A stretch of DNA of 64,000 nt from Streptomyces panaciradicis (GTDB lineage Bacteria > Actinomycetota > Actinomycetes > Streptomycetales > Streptomycetaceae): contig NZ_JAMGBF010000050.1 in NCBI RefSeq assembly GCF_023516615.1, positions 1 through 64,000 on the forward strand. Direction: 5' to 3'. The translations under genes were made by a program, and so were the position numbers. Shown here one piece after another: positions 26,599-35,065 of the stretch. A model generated the notes under the pieces. The model was not told where the DNA came from, did no database searches, and saw only the letters and a program-made list of their open reading frames with translations. Within the stretch, counting starts at the first letter, position 1, and every line of letters begins with the position of its first letter.

Positions 26599-28586
26599 TT
26601 CAGGGTGCCCTTGGTGTGCCGGAACCAGCGAAGGTAGCTGGGGGTGGGGGAGCCGAGACCCGTGGCGTCGTCGTAACCGGGGTGGGCGTGGAGGCCGAAG
26701 TCGTGGCCGAGTGTGTAGAGAAGGTAGCGCTGTTCGCCGGTGGAGGTGTCGGTGTCGGGGCCTTCGTCGCGTACCACGGTCAAGGGTGGTGTCCCGGCTT
26801 TGGCCGGCTGATCGGTGATGTCGTGAAAGAGGGGGGCGTGGGGGAGGGCGTACAGGAGCGGGTTGGCGAAGCCGAGCCGGTGTCCGCAAGCCTGCTGCGC
26901 GTCGGCCTGGATGGCGGCGAAGGCGGGGGTGGCCGCCGATGTGCCGCCGAATCCGATGAGGTGGAAGGTTTTGACGTTGGTGAGGCCGATCAGGACGGGC
27001 AGCGCTCCGTCGCCTTCCAGCGACACGTCAGGGGTGGTGCGGTGTCCGGTGCCCCCCGGGACTCGGTCGTGCTGGTACCAGGGCTGCGGGAAGTCGCTCA
27101 CACCCCCTCCGCCTCCGAAGGTGAAGACCCCGGGGACAGGTCCCCAGGCGGCGCCGTTGTCGGTGAGGATGGACAGCTCATCGCCCATGCTGGTCTCCCA
27201 GGCGTAGTCGCCGTGGCGGTCGAGGGCGAGGGTGGTGCCGCCCACCGAGGTGACCCACGGGGATCCGCTGGGGAAGTCGGCCTGGGCCTGGGTGGTCTTG
27301 GGGTCGCAGTTGACGCCGGTCTGGGCCGCGTCGGGTGAGGAGTCGCCGCAGTCGCCGGCCGCGAAGTAGACGCCGATCCCTTCGGCTGCGGCCTGCTCGA
27401 ACAGCAGGTTCCACGCATCGATGAGGGCGGGTGTGAGGTGTCCGGGCTCGGAGTGGACGATCTCTGCCCACGAGTTGGAGATACCGTCCGCCCGGCGGCC
27501 GTCGATGACGTACGACTCGGCGTCCATCAGGTCGTCATCGAGGCAGGAGTTGGCGCCGACGTAGAGGATGTCTGCGTCGGGGGCGAGGCCGTGGGCAAGG
27601 TCGATGTCGAGAGCCTGCTCGCCGGCCCAGGTCCCCGGGGGCGCGCACGCGTCGCTGACGTGCCAGTCGGCGGGGGTGACGTGCTGTCGGTACTGGTGTG
27701 GTCTGAAGGCGTGGTCACCGGTGATCTTCGCGTAGCGGTCGGCGTCGGCAGGCATGTCCGGGGACCCGTAGGCGTCCACGATGGCGATGGTGGAGCCGCG
27801 CCCGGTGGCGCCGCGGGCGGTGCCGGCACCGTAGGCGTGGCGGAGCTGTGCGGGGGTGTAGGGGCAGGGCGCGTACGTGGGAGTCTTGCCGTAGGCCTGG
27901 GGGAATCCGGTGGCGGGTTTCTGCCCGAAGTGGCCGGAGCAGACCGCGCCGTCGGCGGCGACACCGAGGGCGGGGGCGGGGGTCGAGGTGGGGGTCGACA
28001 GGGGCCGGGCAGCGCCGGGGGTGGAGAGACCGGACACGCCGAGCAGGGTGGTGGCCAGGGAGGCGGGCACACTGAGGGTGCCGGCGGGGGCCTGGCTCGT
28101 GCCGCGGCCGGTGCGGTAGCGGTGGAGGCTCGTGCCGAAGGCCCGCCGCACGGCGCCGACGGTGCCGGTGATCTTCACGTAATGGGTGGTGCGTTGGGTG
28201 ACGGCGAGCCCGGAGGTGTGCAACCACGCGGTGACGCGGGCGAGTTGTGTGGCGGTCGGGCCGAAGCGCCGCTGGTATGCCTGCGGGGTGAGGTAGTGCC
28301 GGTAGTGGGGGCTGTGCGGGTCGCTGATGTCGCGCAGGAGGTCGGTGAGGCCCTGCGGGTCACGGGAGTTGAGGTAGAGGCGGGCGCTGACGTGCTGATC
28401 GCCGGGGACGGGCCCTGCGTCGGCGGCCGCGGTGGCGTATGCCGGCCGGGACCCGGCCAGGGGGTGGCGGTGGTCGGCGGAGTGGGCGGTGGCGAGGGGC
28501 GCCGTGCCCAGGAGTGCGGAACAGGCCGCCGCAGCGACGTAAGGGCGCAGGCGACGCCCAGGACGTATTCGGGCAAGGAGAGACAA
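26595..28586 (-). CDS. Secreted sedolisin (peptidase family S53)
   Basis: 663 residues. Signal peptide about 1-35 (basic start, then YVAAAACSALLGTAPLATAH), then an inhibitory pro-domain (about 60-190, SPHYRHYLTPQAYQRRFGP) and the catalytic domain. The expected Glu-Asp pair is WAGEQALDIDLAHG (E323, D327), the oxyanion region AAGDCGD (about 409-415), and the serine GFGGTSAATP (S550). A C-terminal calcium site GYDDATGLGSP fits. A secreted acid serine carboxyl peptidase. It lies 114 bp after the M23 gene in the same direction; in this operon it could mature or destroy the exported peptide. Confidence 0.95.
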   Translation of the reverse strand: MSLLARIRPGRRLRPYVAAAACSALLGTAPLATAHSADHRHPLAGSRPAYATAAADAGPVPGDQHVSARLYLNSRDPQGLTDLLRDISDPHSPHYRHYLTPQAYQRRFGPTATQLARVTAWLHTSGLAVTQRTTHYVKITGTVGAVRRAFGTSLHRYRTGRGTSQAPAGTLSVPASLATTLLGVSGLSTPGAARPLSTPTSTPAPALGVAADGAVCSGHFGQKPATGFPQAYGKTPTYAPCPYTPAQLRHAYGAGTARGATGRGSTIAIVDAYGSPDMPADADRYAKITGDHAFRPHQYRQHVTPADWHVSDACAPPGTWAGEQALDIDLAHGLAPDADILYVGANSCLDDDLMDAESYVIDGRRADGISNSWAEIVHSEPGHLTPALIDAWNLLFEQAAAEGIGVYFAAGDCGDSSPDAAQTGVNCDPKTTQAQADFPSGSPWVTSVGGTTLALDRHGDYAWETSMGDELSILTDNGAAWGPVPGVFTFGGGGGVSDFPQPWYQHDRVPGGTGHRTTPDVSLEGDGALPVLIGLTNVKTFHLIGFGGTSAATPAFAAIQADAQQACGHRLGFANPLLYALPHAPLFHDITDQPAKAGTPPLTVVRDEGPDTDTSTGEQRYLLYTLGHDFGLHAHPGYDDATGLGSPTPSYLRWFRHTKGTLK

Positions 28587-28700
28587 GAAGGGGTTCCTTC
28601 GGGACGCGGCGCTGGACAGCGCGCGGAGCTGGGCAGGGCGGCAGGGCGGCGCGGCTGCTCGAACGCGCTGCCCGCCGTGGTGATGCAGGAGGCCGAGGCC

Positions 28701-29927
28701 TTACGTGCGCACGGTCCGGCCCCGGCACAGCGGGCCGGTGACGCCCGTGAACTGAAGATCGAGCCCGAGGCCGTCGCGTTCGGCGTGGATGTGCAGGTGG
28801 GGCTCCGTGCTGTTGCCGGAGTTGCCCACCTCGCCGAGCAGCTGCCCGGCGTGCACAGGATCGCCCGTCCTCACCGTCACGGTGCCGCGGCGCAGGTGAG
28901 CGAGCTTGACGATCTCGGCGCCGGTGTCGATGAACACGTGGTTGCCGTAAGGGGGCTGGTATCGGATCGTGCCGGGTGCTTGGTCGTCGAGGTGATCGGC
29001 GGCGGAGACGACCGTGCCGTCACACGGGGCGTAAAGGCTCTGCCCGTACACGAGATAGCTCTCGTTTTCCCCGCGCAGACCGGTGCCGCGTGCGCGGGCA
29101 CCGCCCGGACCGATCTGGATCACGTCCAGGGCGCCGCGCTGCTCGGGAAAGGACGCGTGATGGTTCAGGCGGGCCCCGCCGCCCTGCGCGATGTACCACT
29201 GCCCGTTCCGCAGGGGGAAGGTGAGAGGCCGGGACACGGCGGTCCCCCAGCAGTGGCGGCGCGCCCGGAGCAGGAACCATCCGAAGCCGGCGAGCAGGGC
29301 CACGCCCACCACCAGTTCGGCCTCGCCGCCGCCCGACGCGGGCAGCCTGGGCAGCCGGGACGCGGAGGCAAGGGCCACCAGCGCGCCGGCCTCCACGGGC
29401 CGGCGTATCCACCACGGCAGCCGAGCCGGGCTCTGCCAGCCCTCCATGAGCAGGTAGCCGGCCGCGACGATGAGCAGACGGCCGCACCAGGCGATGCGGG
29501 AAGGGGCCTGCCAGCAGGCGTCGATGCGCGCGGCGAGCAGCAGCACCCACACGGTCCACACCAGGGCGGCTCGCGCCCCGTGGGGGACGCGCAGTCGCGG
29601 TATGCGGTAGGGACCCGGGGCGATCAGCAGTCCGTCGAGCACCTGGCCGTCGCGTGTGGTGGCGAAGGCGAGGGCACGCCCCCTGGTGCCTTCGATCACC
29701 AGCCCGTCGGGATGGTCCCGTACCCCGGTGATCTCGCCGACGCGTTCGCGGGTGCCGTCCAGGATCTGGTCGAGTCGCTCATCTCCCACGGCGGCCACGA
29801 CCCGCGGGGCGAGCACCTCTCGCTGTGCGCGCTTGGCGGTGAGGAACCTGAACAGCAGGTCGGCCGCCGGCTGTCCCGTGCGGCGGGGTTCCGCCGGTGT
29901 TCCCGCTTTCTCAGGCACCGGCCGCAC
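28701..29927 (-). CDS. Membrane-anchored M23-family metallopeptidase
   Basis: 408 residues. An N-terminal cytosolic part, then about four hydrophobic segments (ALVWTVWVLLLAARI; WCGRLLIVAAGYLLM; ELVVGVALLAGFGWFLL), and a LytM domain with the zinc ligands NHHASFPEQRGALDV, HVFIDTGAE, KLAHLRRG and STEPHLHIHA. M23 enzymes cut cell-wall crosslinks or glycyl bonds. The start (GTG) lies 17 bp inside the HTTM gene, indicating coupling. Having the catalytic domain behind several helices is unusual for M23 enzymes. Confidence 0.88.
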   Translation of the reverse strand: MRPVPEKAGTPAEPRRTGQPAADLLFRFLTAKRAQREVLAPRVVAAVGDERLDQILDGTRERVGEITGVRDHPDGLVIEGTRGRALAFATTRDGQVLDGLLIAPGPYRIPRLRVPHGARAALVWTVWVLLLAARIDACWQAPSRIAWCGRLLIVAAGYLLMEGWQSPARLPWWIRRPVEAGALVALASASRLPRLPASGGGEAELVVGVALLAGFGWFLLRARRHCWGTAVSRPLTFPLRNGQWYIAQGGGARLNHHASFPEQRGALDVIQIGPGGARARGTGLRGENESYLVYGQSLYAPCDGTVVSAADHLDDQAPGTIRYQPPYGNHVFIDTGAEIVKLAHLRRGTVTVRTGDPVHAGQLLGEVGNSGNSTEPHLHIHAERDGLGLDLQFTGVTGPLCRGRTVRT

Positions 29928-30960
29928 CGTCCCTGTCCGCCGCCATCGCCACGGATGTCATGCCGGGCGTCGGCAGCAGGGGCCTACTGCGCTGCACGAG
30001 ACGGTCCCTGACGGACCGGTAGCGCCGCACGATCGACCGGTAGTCCTCGTCGCGCAGGCAGGTGCAGTCCGCGCCGATCATCAACAGCCCGAAGCACACC
30101 AGACCCATGCACGCCATGATGCCCAGGTGCATGCCCTCCAGGGCCAGGGTGTTGGCCTTTCGGATCCAGGAACGGGCGGACAGGATCGCGAAGGGCAACG
30201 CCAGCTCGATGAAGATCGTGAAGTAGCTGATGGCGGTGGTGAGCCAGGCGTGGCTCATCAGGTGCGTGTACGTCGCTGACATCTGGAAGCCGGTGATGCG
30301 GCTGATGTAGTACATCGCCACGCCGTCCTGCCACACCTTGCCGGTGATCTTCCAGTAGCCGGCAGCGAAGTACAGCACGGCCGTCTGGAAGACGATCAGG
30401 AAGGCGGCCAGATTGTGCAGCACGGTGGACGTCGTCGGCTGCTCCAGCTCCCGCATCCTGGCTCTGCGCCGCTTCGCGCCGACGGCGAAGTAGGCGTTGG
30501 AGACGGTGAAGACCATGAAGAGGATGAGGATCTGGGCCAGGTTGTCGCCGCCCTCGAGCACGTCCTGGTTCCTGTTGTGCAGCGACCACATCAGCACGGC
30601 CTGCGCCAGGGTCAGGACACGGCCGCCGAAGATCATGAAGGCGGCGGACACCAGGATCACGGCGTGAAAGACGATCTCGAACCAGACCGTGGAATGTCCC
30701 CACAGGAAGAGCGAGAAACCCCAGCGTGGCAGCGCGGACCTCGCTGTGGAGATCGAATTGTAGGACTCGGGCCCCCACAGGAAGCGCCGCTTCGAGTAGT
30801 CGGACAGGCAGTACAGGATGGTGGCGAAGCCGATGACGACGCGTAGCAGGGCCGTCCCGATCAGCCGGTGCTTGTGGCTGGCGAAGCGGAGTATGACGGC
30901 GTCCAGCCGCTCCGTGCCGGCCCGCCATCCCTTGCCCAGCAGGGCAGTTGTGCCGCTCAT
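29911..30960 (-). CDS. HTTM-domain membrane protein (SdpB-like)
   Basis: 349 residues from the ATG at 30960, which overlaps the upstream stop (ATGA). About seven to eight membrane helices with the HTTM pattern (LLRVVIGFATILYCLSDYSK; SLHNRNQDVLEGGDN; FAAGYWKITGKVWQDGVAMY). HTTM proteins include vitamin K-dependent carboxylase and SdpB, the maturation protein of the Bacillus SDP killing peptide. The HNRNQ and YWK segments are family hallmarks. It follows a DUF5819 gene, the order seen for SdpA-SdpB. Confidence 0.88.
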   Translation of the reverse strand: MSGTTALLGKGWRAGTERLDAVILRFASHKHRLIGTALLRVVIGFATILYCLSDYSKRRFLWGPESYNSISTARSALPRWGFSLFLWGHSTVWFEIVFHAVILVSAAFMIFGGRVLTLAQAVLMWSLHNRNQDVLEGGDNLAQILILFMVFTVSNAYFAVGAKRRRARMRELEQPTTSTVLHNLAAFLIVFQTAVLYFAAGYWKITGKVWQDGVAMYYISRITGFQMSATYTHLMSHAWLTTAISYFTIFIELALPFAILSARSWIRKANTLALEGMHLGIMACMGLVCFGLLMIGADCTCLRDEDYRSIVRRYRSVRDRLVQRSRPLLPTPGMTSVAMAADRDGAAGA

Positions 30961-31679
30961 TGCGCAACTCCCGGAACGTAGTCCATCCACGATGTCGCCA
31001 GAATTCCCTGCTGGTGCTCTTTGGGCCTGGGTACTTCGTACCGCTCCGAGAACGGAATGATGGGACGGTTCTTGAAGGTGGCCTGCACAGAGACGATCTG
31101 AGCGTTCGGATACAGTGTCCTCGCCTGCGCGGAGAAGAAGCGCCGCATCTCTTCGAAGTCGGGTGCGAATTGCTTGTCAAGTATTTTTCGGGCGGCGTCG
31201 CGTCTGGCCGCCGGGAGCTTCTTGAATTTGATGGCGATACCTGCATACCGATTGGCCGCCGCATCGAATGCCAGGAGTACGCCGGGAAGCTTCGTCGGGT
31301 TTACCGGGAAATCGTGCGGCGATCTGTCAATGGCCTGCTCGATTTCGACAGGGCTCGACTCGACGACCTGGCCGGAGCCGGGAAGCTTCATCCGGGTCCG
31401 TAGGTATATGAGGTCGTCACTGCTGCCGGGAGTGGGGCCAAAGAGCTGCCAGTCCTGCCAGAAATACGGTTCCATGAAGGCCGTGACGGGTCCCTTGATA
31501 CGGTCCTTCGCGGGGGAACCGGGCGCGTTGTACACCAGGCAGCACAAGCAGTAGACGGACACGGCCGCAAGCGCTGTCAGCGCACTGATCCGTACGTTCA
31601 CCGAAAGCGCCCCGCTCGCCGTCCGGGGTGCGTCCTCTGCGGCGCGTGAGCGCGGGAGAACTCTCATCGCTGTCCACAT
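30957..31679 (-). CDS. DUF5819-type membrane-anchored protein (SdpA-like position)
   Basis: 240 residues. One N-terminal membrane helix (LTALAAVSVYCLCCLVYNAP) and an extracellular part with FMEPYFWQDWQLFGPTP, the DUF5819 signature. A second in-frame ATG four codons downstream could also be the start; neither has a strong ribosome site. Members are usually encoded before an HTTM gene, as here. The Q-x-W-x-x-F-x-x-x-P pattern recalls SdpA, though homology is inference. Confidence 0.82.
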   Translation of the reverse strand: MWTAMRVLPRSRAAEDAPRTASGALSVNVRISALTALAAVSVYCLCCLVYNAPGSPAKDRIKGPVTAFMEPYFWQDWQLFGPTPGSSDDLIYLRTRMKLPGSGQVVESSPVEIEQAIDRSPHDFPVNPTKLPGVLLAFDAAANRYAGIAIKFKKLPAARRDAARKILDKQFAPDFEEMRRFFSAQARTLYPNAQIVSVQATFKNRPIIPFSERYEVPRPKEHQQGILATSWMDYVPGVAQ

Positions 31680-31725
31680 CCAGGTTGATCGAAGTCAATG
31701 AGGGTGGTGGATATGCGTGAGACTG

Positions 31726-31757
31726 CGTGCCGGGGCGGGGCGCCCCGCCCCGGCACG
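31726..31757 (-). terminator. Perfect 32-nt palindrome before the DUF5819 gene
   Basis: CGTGCCGGGGCGGGGC (31726-31741) is followed immediately by its exact reverse complement (31742-31757). In transcript terms this is a 14-bp or longer G/C stem 47 bp before the DUF5819 start, reading from the peptide gene. It probably acts as partial terminator/attenuator or RNA stabiliser between the first and second genes. Confidence 0.6.
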
Positions 31758-31770
31758 GGGGGCTGATCGG

Positions 31771-31966
31771 CATCGGTGGTGGCACGACACCGCAAGTCAC
31801 TTCGCACCACCGCTCAGGTGGTGGCTCACGTCACTCGGCATCGATGGTCGGTCGATGCCGCACGCCACGTCCTACCGCTGGTCAGGCGATATCGTGGCGC
31901 TTCCCCCTGCGCCGGAGGTCAGCCGGCGCTGCAGGTCACGCGGCGTCGGGGGTCGTCCGACGCCAT
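31771..31966 (-). repeat. Array of about six 34-bp imperfect repeats, each a small hairpin
   Basis: Hairpins with loops at 31779, 31812, 31845, 31879, 31916 and 31950 (steps 33, 33, 34, 37, 34). Best units: GGCATCGA-TGGTCGG-TCGATGCC (31837-31859), GCGCCGG-AGGTCAG-CCGGCGC (31909-31929), GGCGTCGG-GGGTCGT-CCGACGCC (31942-31964). Stem sequences differ between units but pairing is kept, the 7-nt loops share GGTC, and the linkers share a CACGTCAC-like core. The third-from-last unit is partly degenerate. Compensatory change means the structure, not the sequence, is preserved. Confidence 0.8.
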
Positions 31967-32021
31967 GGGATCGCACGGCTCCGCACGTCACGCGAAGCCT
32001 TCAAACCGTCGACGCCGTCGC

Positions 32022-32399
32022 TCACTTGACGTCGTAGGCGGTGTCGCCCGGGATCACGCCGTGCAGCGTCTTGCCGCTGATGGCGGGACCGCCGCTGGAG
32101 GACGACGAGGACTCGCTCGAGGACGAGGAGTCGCTGGACGACTTCAGCTTGGTCGCCACCTTCACGGTGTACTCGGCGGTCTTCACGACGGTCGCCGCGG
32201 CCACGCTCTGGGCGATCGCGTGCAGGAACTGCGGCTGCACGCCCTTGCCCATGACCTGAGCGGTGGCGACCGAGTGCTGGGCCGCGGCCTTCTGATGCGG
32301 CAGCGAGGCGGCCGACGCACTGGAGGCGGTGAGCGCCGCAGTACCGCCCGCGGCAAGAGCGGCGATCACCGCAGCGGAAACGGCACGTTTGCCGTTCAT
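32022..32399 (-). CDS. Secreted Ser-rich peptide precursor (candidate toxin/signal)
   Basis: 125 residues from the ATG at 32399 (AAAGGA 9 nt upstream). Signal peptide: MNGKRAVSAAVIAALAAGGT, with a likely cleavage after ASSASA at about 31. Then a His/Gln-containing segment, an Ala/Val-rich amphipathic stretch (AIAQSVAAATVVKTAEYTVK), a nearly pure serine tract (about 89-102) and a C-terminus PAISGKTLHGVIPGDTAYDVK. No cysteine and no known family. It is the first gene before the hairpin array and the DUF5819-HTTM-M23-S53 genes, the position of a precursor peptide. Confidence 0.75.
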   Translation of the reverse strand: MNGKRAVSAAVIAALAAGGTAALTASSASAASLPHQKAAAQHSVATAQVMGKGVQPQFLHAIAQSVAAATVVKTAEYTVKVATKLKSSSDSSSSSESSSSSSGGPAISGKTLHGVIPGDTAYDVK

Positions 32400-32616
32400 G
32401 ATGGATTCCTTTCGAGTACTGAATGCCGTCGGCGGCATGCGGCGTGAGGCCGCGCCCCGAGGGCAGTTAGCGGATGTCCAATGCCGAACCCGTCGAGCAA
32501 AGCTCGGGGGCCGAACATTCTGCACCTGTACAGAATCGGTTCGCAGACGAGTACGTACCCCACTCCGCCGTTAATCAGAGGCCTCGCGAAAGCCTTGATC
32601 AACCGGGAGTGCATTC

Positions 32617-32646
32617 ATACTAACCACGGCCCTGACGGGGACTCAA
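32617..32646 (-). promoter_or_regulatory. Candidate promoter of the peptide operon
   Basis: On the - strand TTGAGT (32646-32641) and TAGTAT (32622-32617) with an 18-bp spacer, a fair housekeeping-type promoter. It would give a leader of about 210 nt before the ATG at 32399. Confidence 0.35.
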
Positions 32647-33085
32647 CGAAATCCGTAGCCGTGAACCGGAATGCATTGCTCCATTCTCAGATGAAGCTCA
32701 AGTCGATAAGGTTTCTTTACTCGCCGCACGCTGCCGTGCCTCCGTAATTCGCGAGAAACACCAGCTAGGCAAGCGGACATCCATCACTCGCGAGAGGAAC
32801 CGGGCATTGTTGCACTACACAATCTTTGCCATACGAGGGGTGGTCCGGGCGTACGAGCGAGGTGTCACGCACACGGAACGTACTGGGGCATCTAGTTGCG
32901 ATCCAGCATTTATCGCCTCCCGCCGATCGTAGGCTGCCTCAGATCACCCACGGTGTACGTCGCGAAGAAGTGCGCTGCCCGCAAGCCACGCAGTGCCTGA
33001 CCTGCCGCCCCCGACCACTCGGCGGGGGCAGGGAATGCCCACCGGCCCCCTGCGCTCGCAAGGGTGTGGAAGGGAAAGGGCGGTG
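32647..33085. other. Low-GC intergenic stretch without a gene
   Basis: The region from about 32500 to 32960 has clearly lower GC than the surroundings and no frame with coding character. It separates the peptide operon from the right copy of the 333-bp repeat and may carry further regulatory sites. Confidence 0.4.
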
Positions 33086-33418
33086 CGTCACGCCGCCCAG
33101 GACATTTGTACGGCTCCTGGCGCGACATCTGTACCGCGGTATCCGTGCCTCTCGACACTGCACCGTGCCTCTCGCCCTCCGTAGACTTGAGGCATGGTCA
33201 AATCGCATAAACCAGGACCAGATGACGCCTGGGAAGGTGTCGTTGAGGACAAGTCGCGGGGCATGCTCGACGGCGCGAACATGTACCACTTCGTCAAGTT
33301 GAGGCGTACGGACGGCCAGTCCGTCAAGGTGCGCATCGGCCGTGGACTGTGGAAGTCGATCGCGGTCGGCGATCGACTCGTGAAGGAGCCGGGCGGCGAC
33401 CCGGTCAAGGCATAACAC
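33086..33418 (+). repeat. Right copy of the 333-bp direct repeat
   Basis: Same sequence as 22928-23260 with scattered substitutions, 10158 bp away, same orientation, no indels. Confidence 0.9.
33194..33415 (+). CDS. Small basic conserved-type protein, copy 2
   Basis: 73 residues, paralogue of 23036-23257 (MVKSHKPGPDDAWEGVVEDK). See that entry for fold. The differences are S7P, G19E or E/D exchanges, V36L, A39T, S50G and Q65E-type changes. The duplicated upstream 108 bp means both copies probably share regulation. Confidence 0.75.
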   Translation: MVKSHKPGPDDAWEGVVEDKSRGMLDGANMYHFVKLRRTDGQSVKVRIGRGLWKSIAVGDRLVKEPGGDPVKA

Positions 33419-33568
33419 CCCTAGGGGGCGGCATGGGCGGCGCGGATGGAACCGGGGCCGGACGTGACCCGGCGCAACGGGTGCGCGTCTCCGGTTGAGT
33501 GACGGAACCCTTCCAGGCGGCCTCCGGCCACCCGGTACTTCCCGGGGACAGCCACCGACCTCAGGAAA

Positions 33569-33729
33569 CTAGAGTCTCAGAACAACCTCGTACACCGGGG
33601 AAGGGGTTCCAGCCTGGTGACCTGCGCTGTGCCGGGACCGTCCCGGAGCGCCTTGCGACAGGACCCCAACCCGGCCGCGCTCGTGCCAGGCCCGGCACCA
33701 CCGCTCCACCAACCGCTCGCTCCCCTCGC
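33569..33729 (-). pseudogene. IS630-type transposase N-terminal relic
   Basis: On the - strand about 50 codons read ERLVERWCRAWHERGRVGVL then SQGAPGRSRHSAGH, the helix-turn-helix start of IS630-like transposases (WRxxGxxxLxSKGxPGRxR pattern), and end at a TAG at 33571-33569 without the DDE core. No terminal repeats were recognised. Confidence 0.5.
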
Positions 33730-33769
33730 GGCGCAGTGGCGACCGCTTGGTTCTTCTCCCGGCTGTGAT

Positions 33770-34978
33770 TCACACGGTCGCGGGGACGTGAGGGTCGCTC
33801 GTGGTGGGTTTGGTGCGCAGCAGCCGGCCGGTGACGGTGCTCAGCAGCAGACCCGCTGCGGTCAGCGCGGCCCCTCCCGCCGGGACCAGGGTGACGTCGT
33901 GGTCGTGGGCGAGGATGGCGCCGCCGAGCCAGCTGCCGAGCGCGATGCCGATGCAGAAGGCCGAGTTGTTTACGGTGAGAGCCATGGCGGCCGACGTGGG
34001 TCCGGCGGAGGCCACGATCTGGGTGTTGAGGGCGGGGATGGTGGCGAAGTAGGCGGCGCCGAGCAGGCAGAACAGGACGGCCACGGCCCAGGCGTGGTCG
34101 GCGAGCAGGACCAGGAGCAGCAGGGCGGCCGTGGCGCTGCCGAGGGTGGCCAATACCGCGGTGCGCAGGTGGCGGTCGGCCGCTCGGGCTCCCAGCAGGT
34201 TGCCGGCGATACCGCCCAGGCCGTACAGCCAGAGCAGGACGGTCACGGTGGGGGAACCGTATCCCGCGGCCTGCGTCAGGTAGGGCGAGGCGTACGTGTA
34301 CAGGGCGAACACACCCCCCGTGCCCAGCACGATGACCACCGCGGTCAGGAGCATCGGCAGGGGGAGGGCGAAGCTGCGCCGGCGGCCCGAGGCCCTGGGG
34401 CGGGGCGCGGATGCCGGGGCGGGCGTCGGCTCGGGGACGGTGTGGCGCAGGAGCATGAGGGTGGCGAGCAGGCTGAGCGCGGCCAGTGCCCAGAAGGTGG
34501 CGCGCCAGCCCCAGCGGTCGCCCAGCAGTGTTCCCGCCGGCACGCCGACGACGGTCGCGAGGCCGATGCCGAGGGTGACCTTGGCTCCGGACGCGGCCTG
34601 TCGGCCGGGGGCTGCCAGGTCCCGTGCGGCCGCGACGAAGACGGCGATGAGGGTGGAGTGGGGCAGGGCGCTGACCATCCGGCCCGCGATCAGCCATCCG
34701 AAGCCGGGGGCGAGCGCGGCGATGACATTGCCGAGGACGAACACGCCCATCATGCAGGGCAGTAGCACGGCGCGGGGCAGCCGGGCGGTGAGGGCGGTCA
34801 GACACGGGCCGGCGATCACGACGACCAGCGCGTACACGCCGATCAGCATGCCGACCGTGCTCAGGGAGACGCCGACGTCGTCGGCGATGTCGGGGAGGAT
34901 TCCGGCGATGACGCTTTCTGCGGTGCCGACGCAGAAGGTGCACAGCATCATGGCGAGGACGGGCAGGGGCATGGTCAT
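33770..34978 (-). CDS. MFS transporter (DHA1 sugar/drug efflux type)
   Basis: 402 residues, 12 predicted helices. Begins MTMPLPVLAMMLCTFCVGTA, with GILPDIADDVGVSLSTVG and ALTARLPRAVL, the AraJ/YdhP-like DHA1 pattern. It is the last gene of the VOC-led operon and probably exports the cyclitol product. The gap to the acyltransferase gene upstream is 87 bp. Confidence 0.88.
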   Translation of the reverse strand: MTMPLPVLAMMLCTFCVGTAESVIAGILPDIADDVGVSLSTVGMLIGVYALVVVIAGPCLTALTARLPRAVLLPCMMGVFVLGNVIAALAPGFGWLIAGRMVSALPHSTLIAVFVAAARDLAAPGRQAASGAKVTLGIGLATVVGVPAGTLLGDRWGWRATFWALAALSLLATLMLLRHTVPEPTPAPASAPRPRASGRRRSFALPLPMLLTAVVIVLGTGGVFALYTYASPYLTQAAGYGSPTVTVLLWLYGLGGIAGNLLGARAADRHLRTAVLATLGSATAALLLLVLLADHAWAVAVLFCLLGAAYFATIPALNTQIVASAGPTSAAMALTVNNSAFCIGIALGSWLGGAILAHDHDVTLVPAGGAALTAAGLLLSTVTGRLLRTKPTTSDPHVPATV

Positions 34979-35065
34979 GCTCCTCAGGGGTGAGGCGCGC
35001 GATGCGGGCCGCGTTCGCGTCCACGGCCGACATGGGTGCGGCCGTGGACACGAAGTCGTGCGGGT

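Noticed and set aside
27438..30011. An 857-codon + strand open frame
   Set aside because: It is the shadow of the sedolisin and M23 genes, Gly/Val-rich with no family pattern.
31771..31966. Possible CRISPR array
   Set aside because: The repeats are not identical and there are no unique spacers of constant length. Each unit is an inverted repeat with changing stems. No cas genes are near.
32481..32747. 88-codon + strand frame in the low-GC gap
   Set aside because: No ribosome site, no third-position GC bias and no family pattern. It is more likely the promoter region of the peptide operon.
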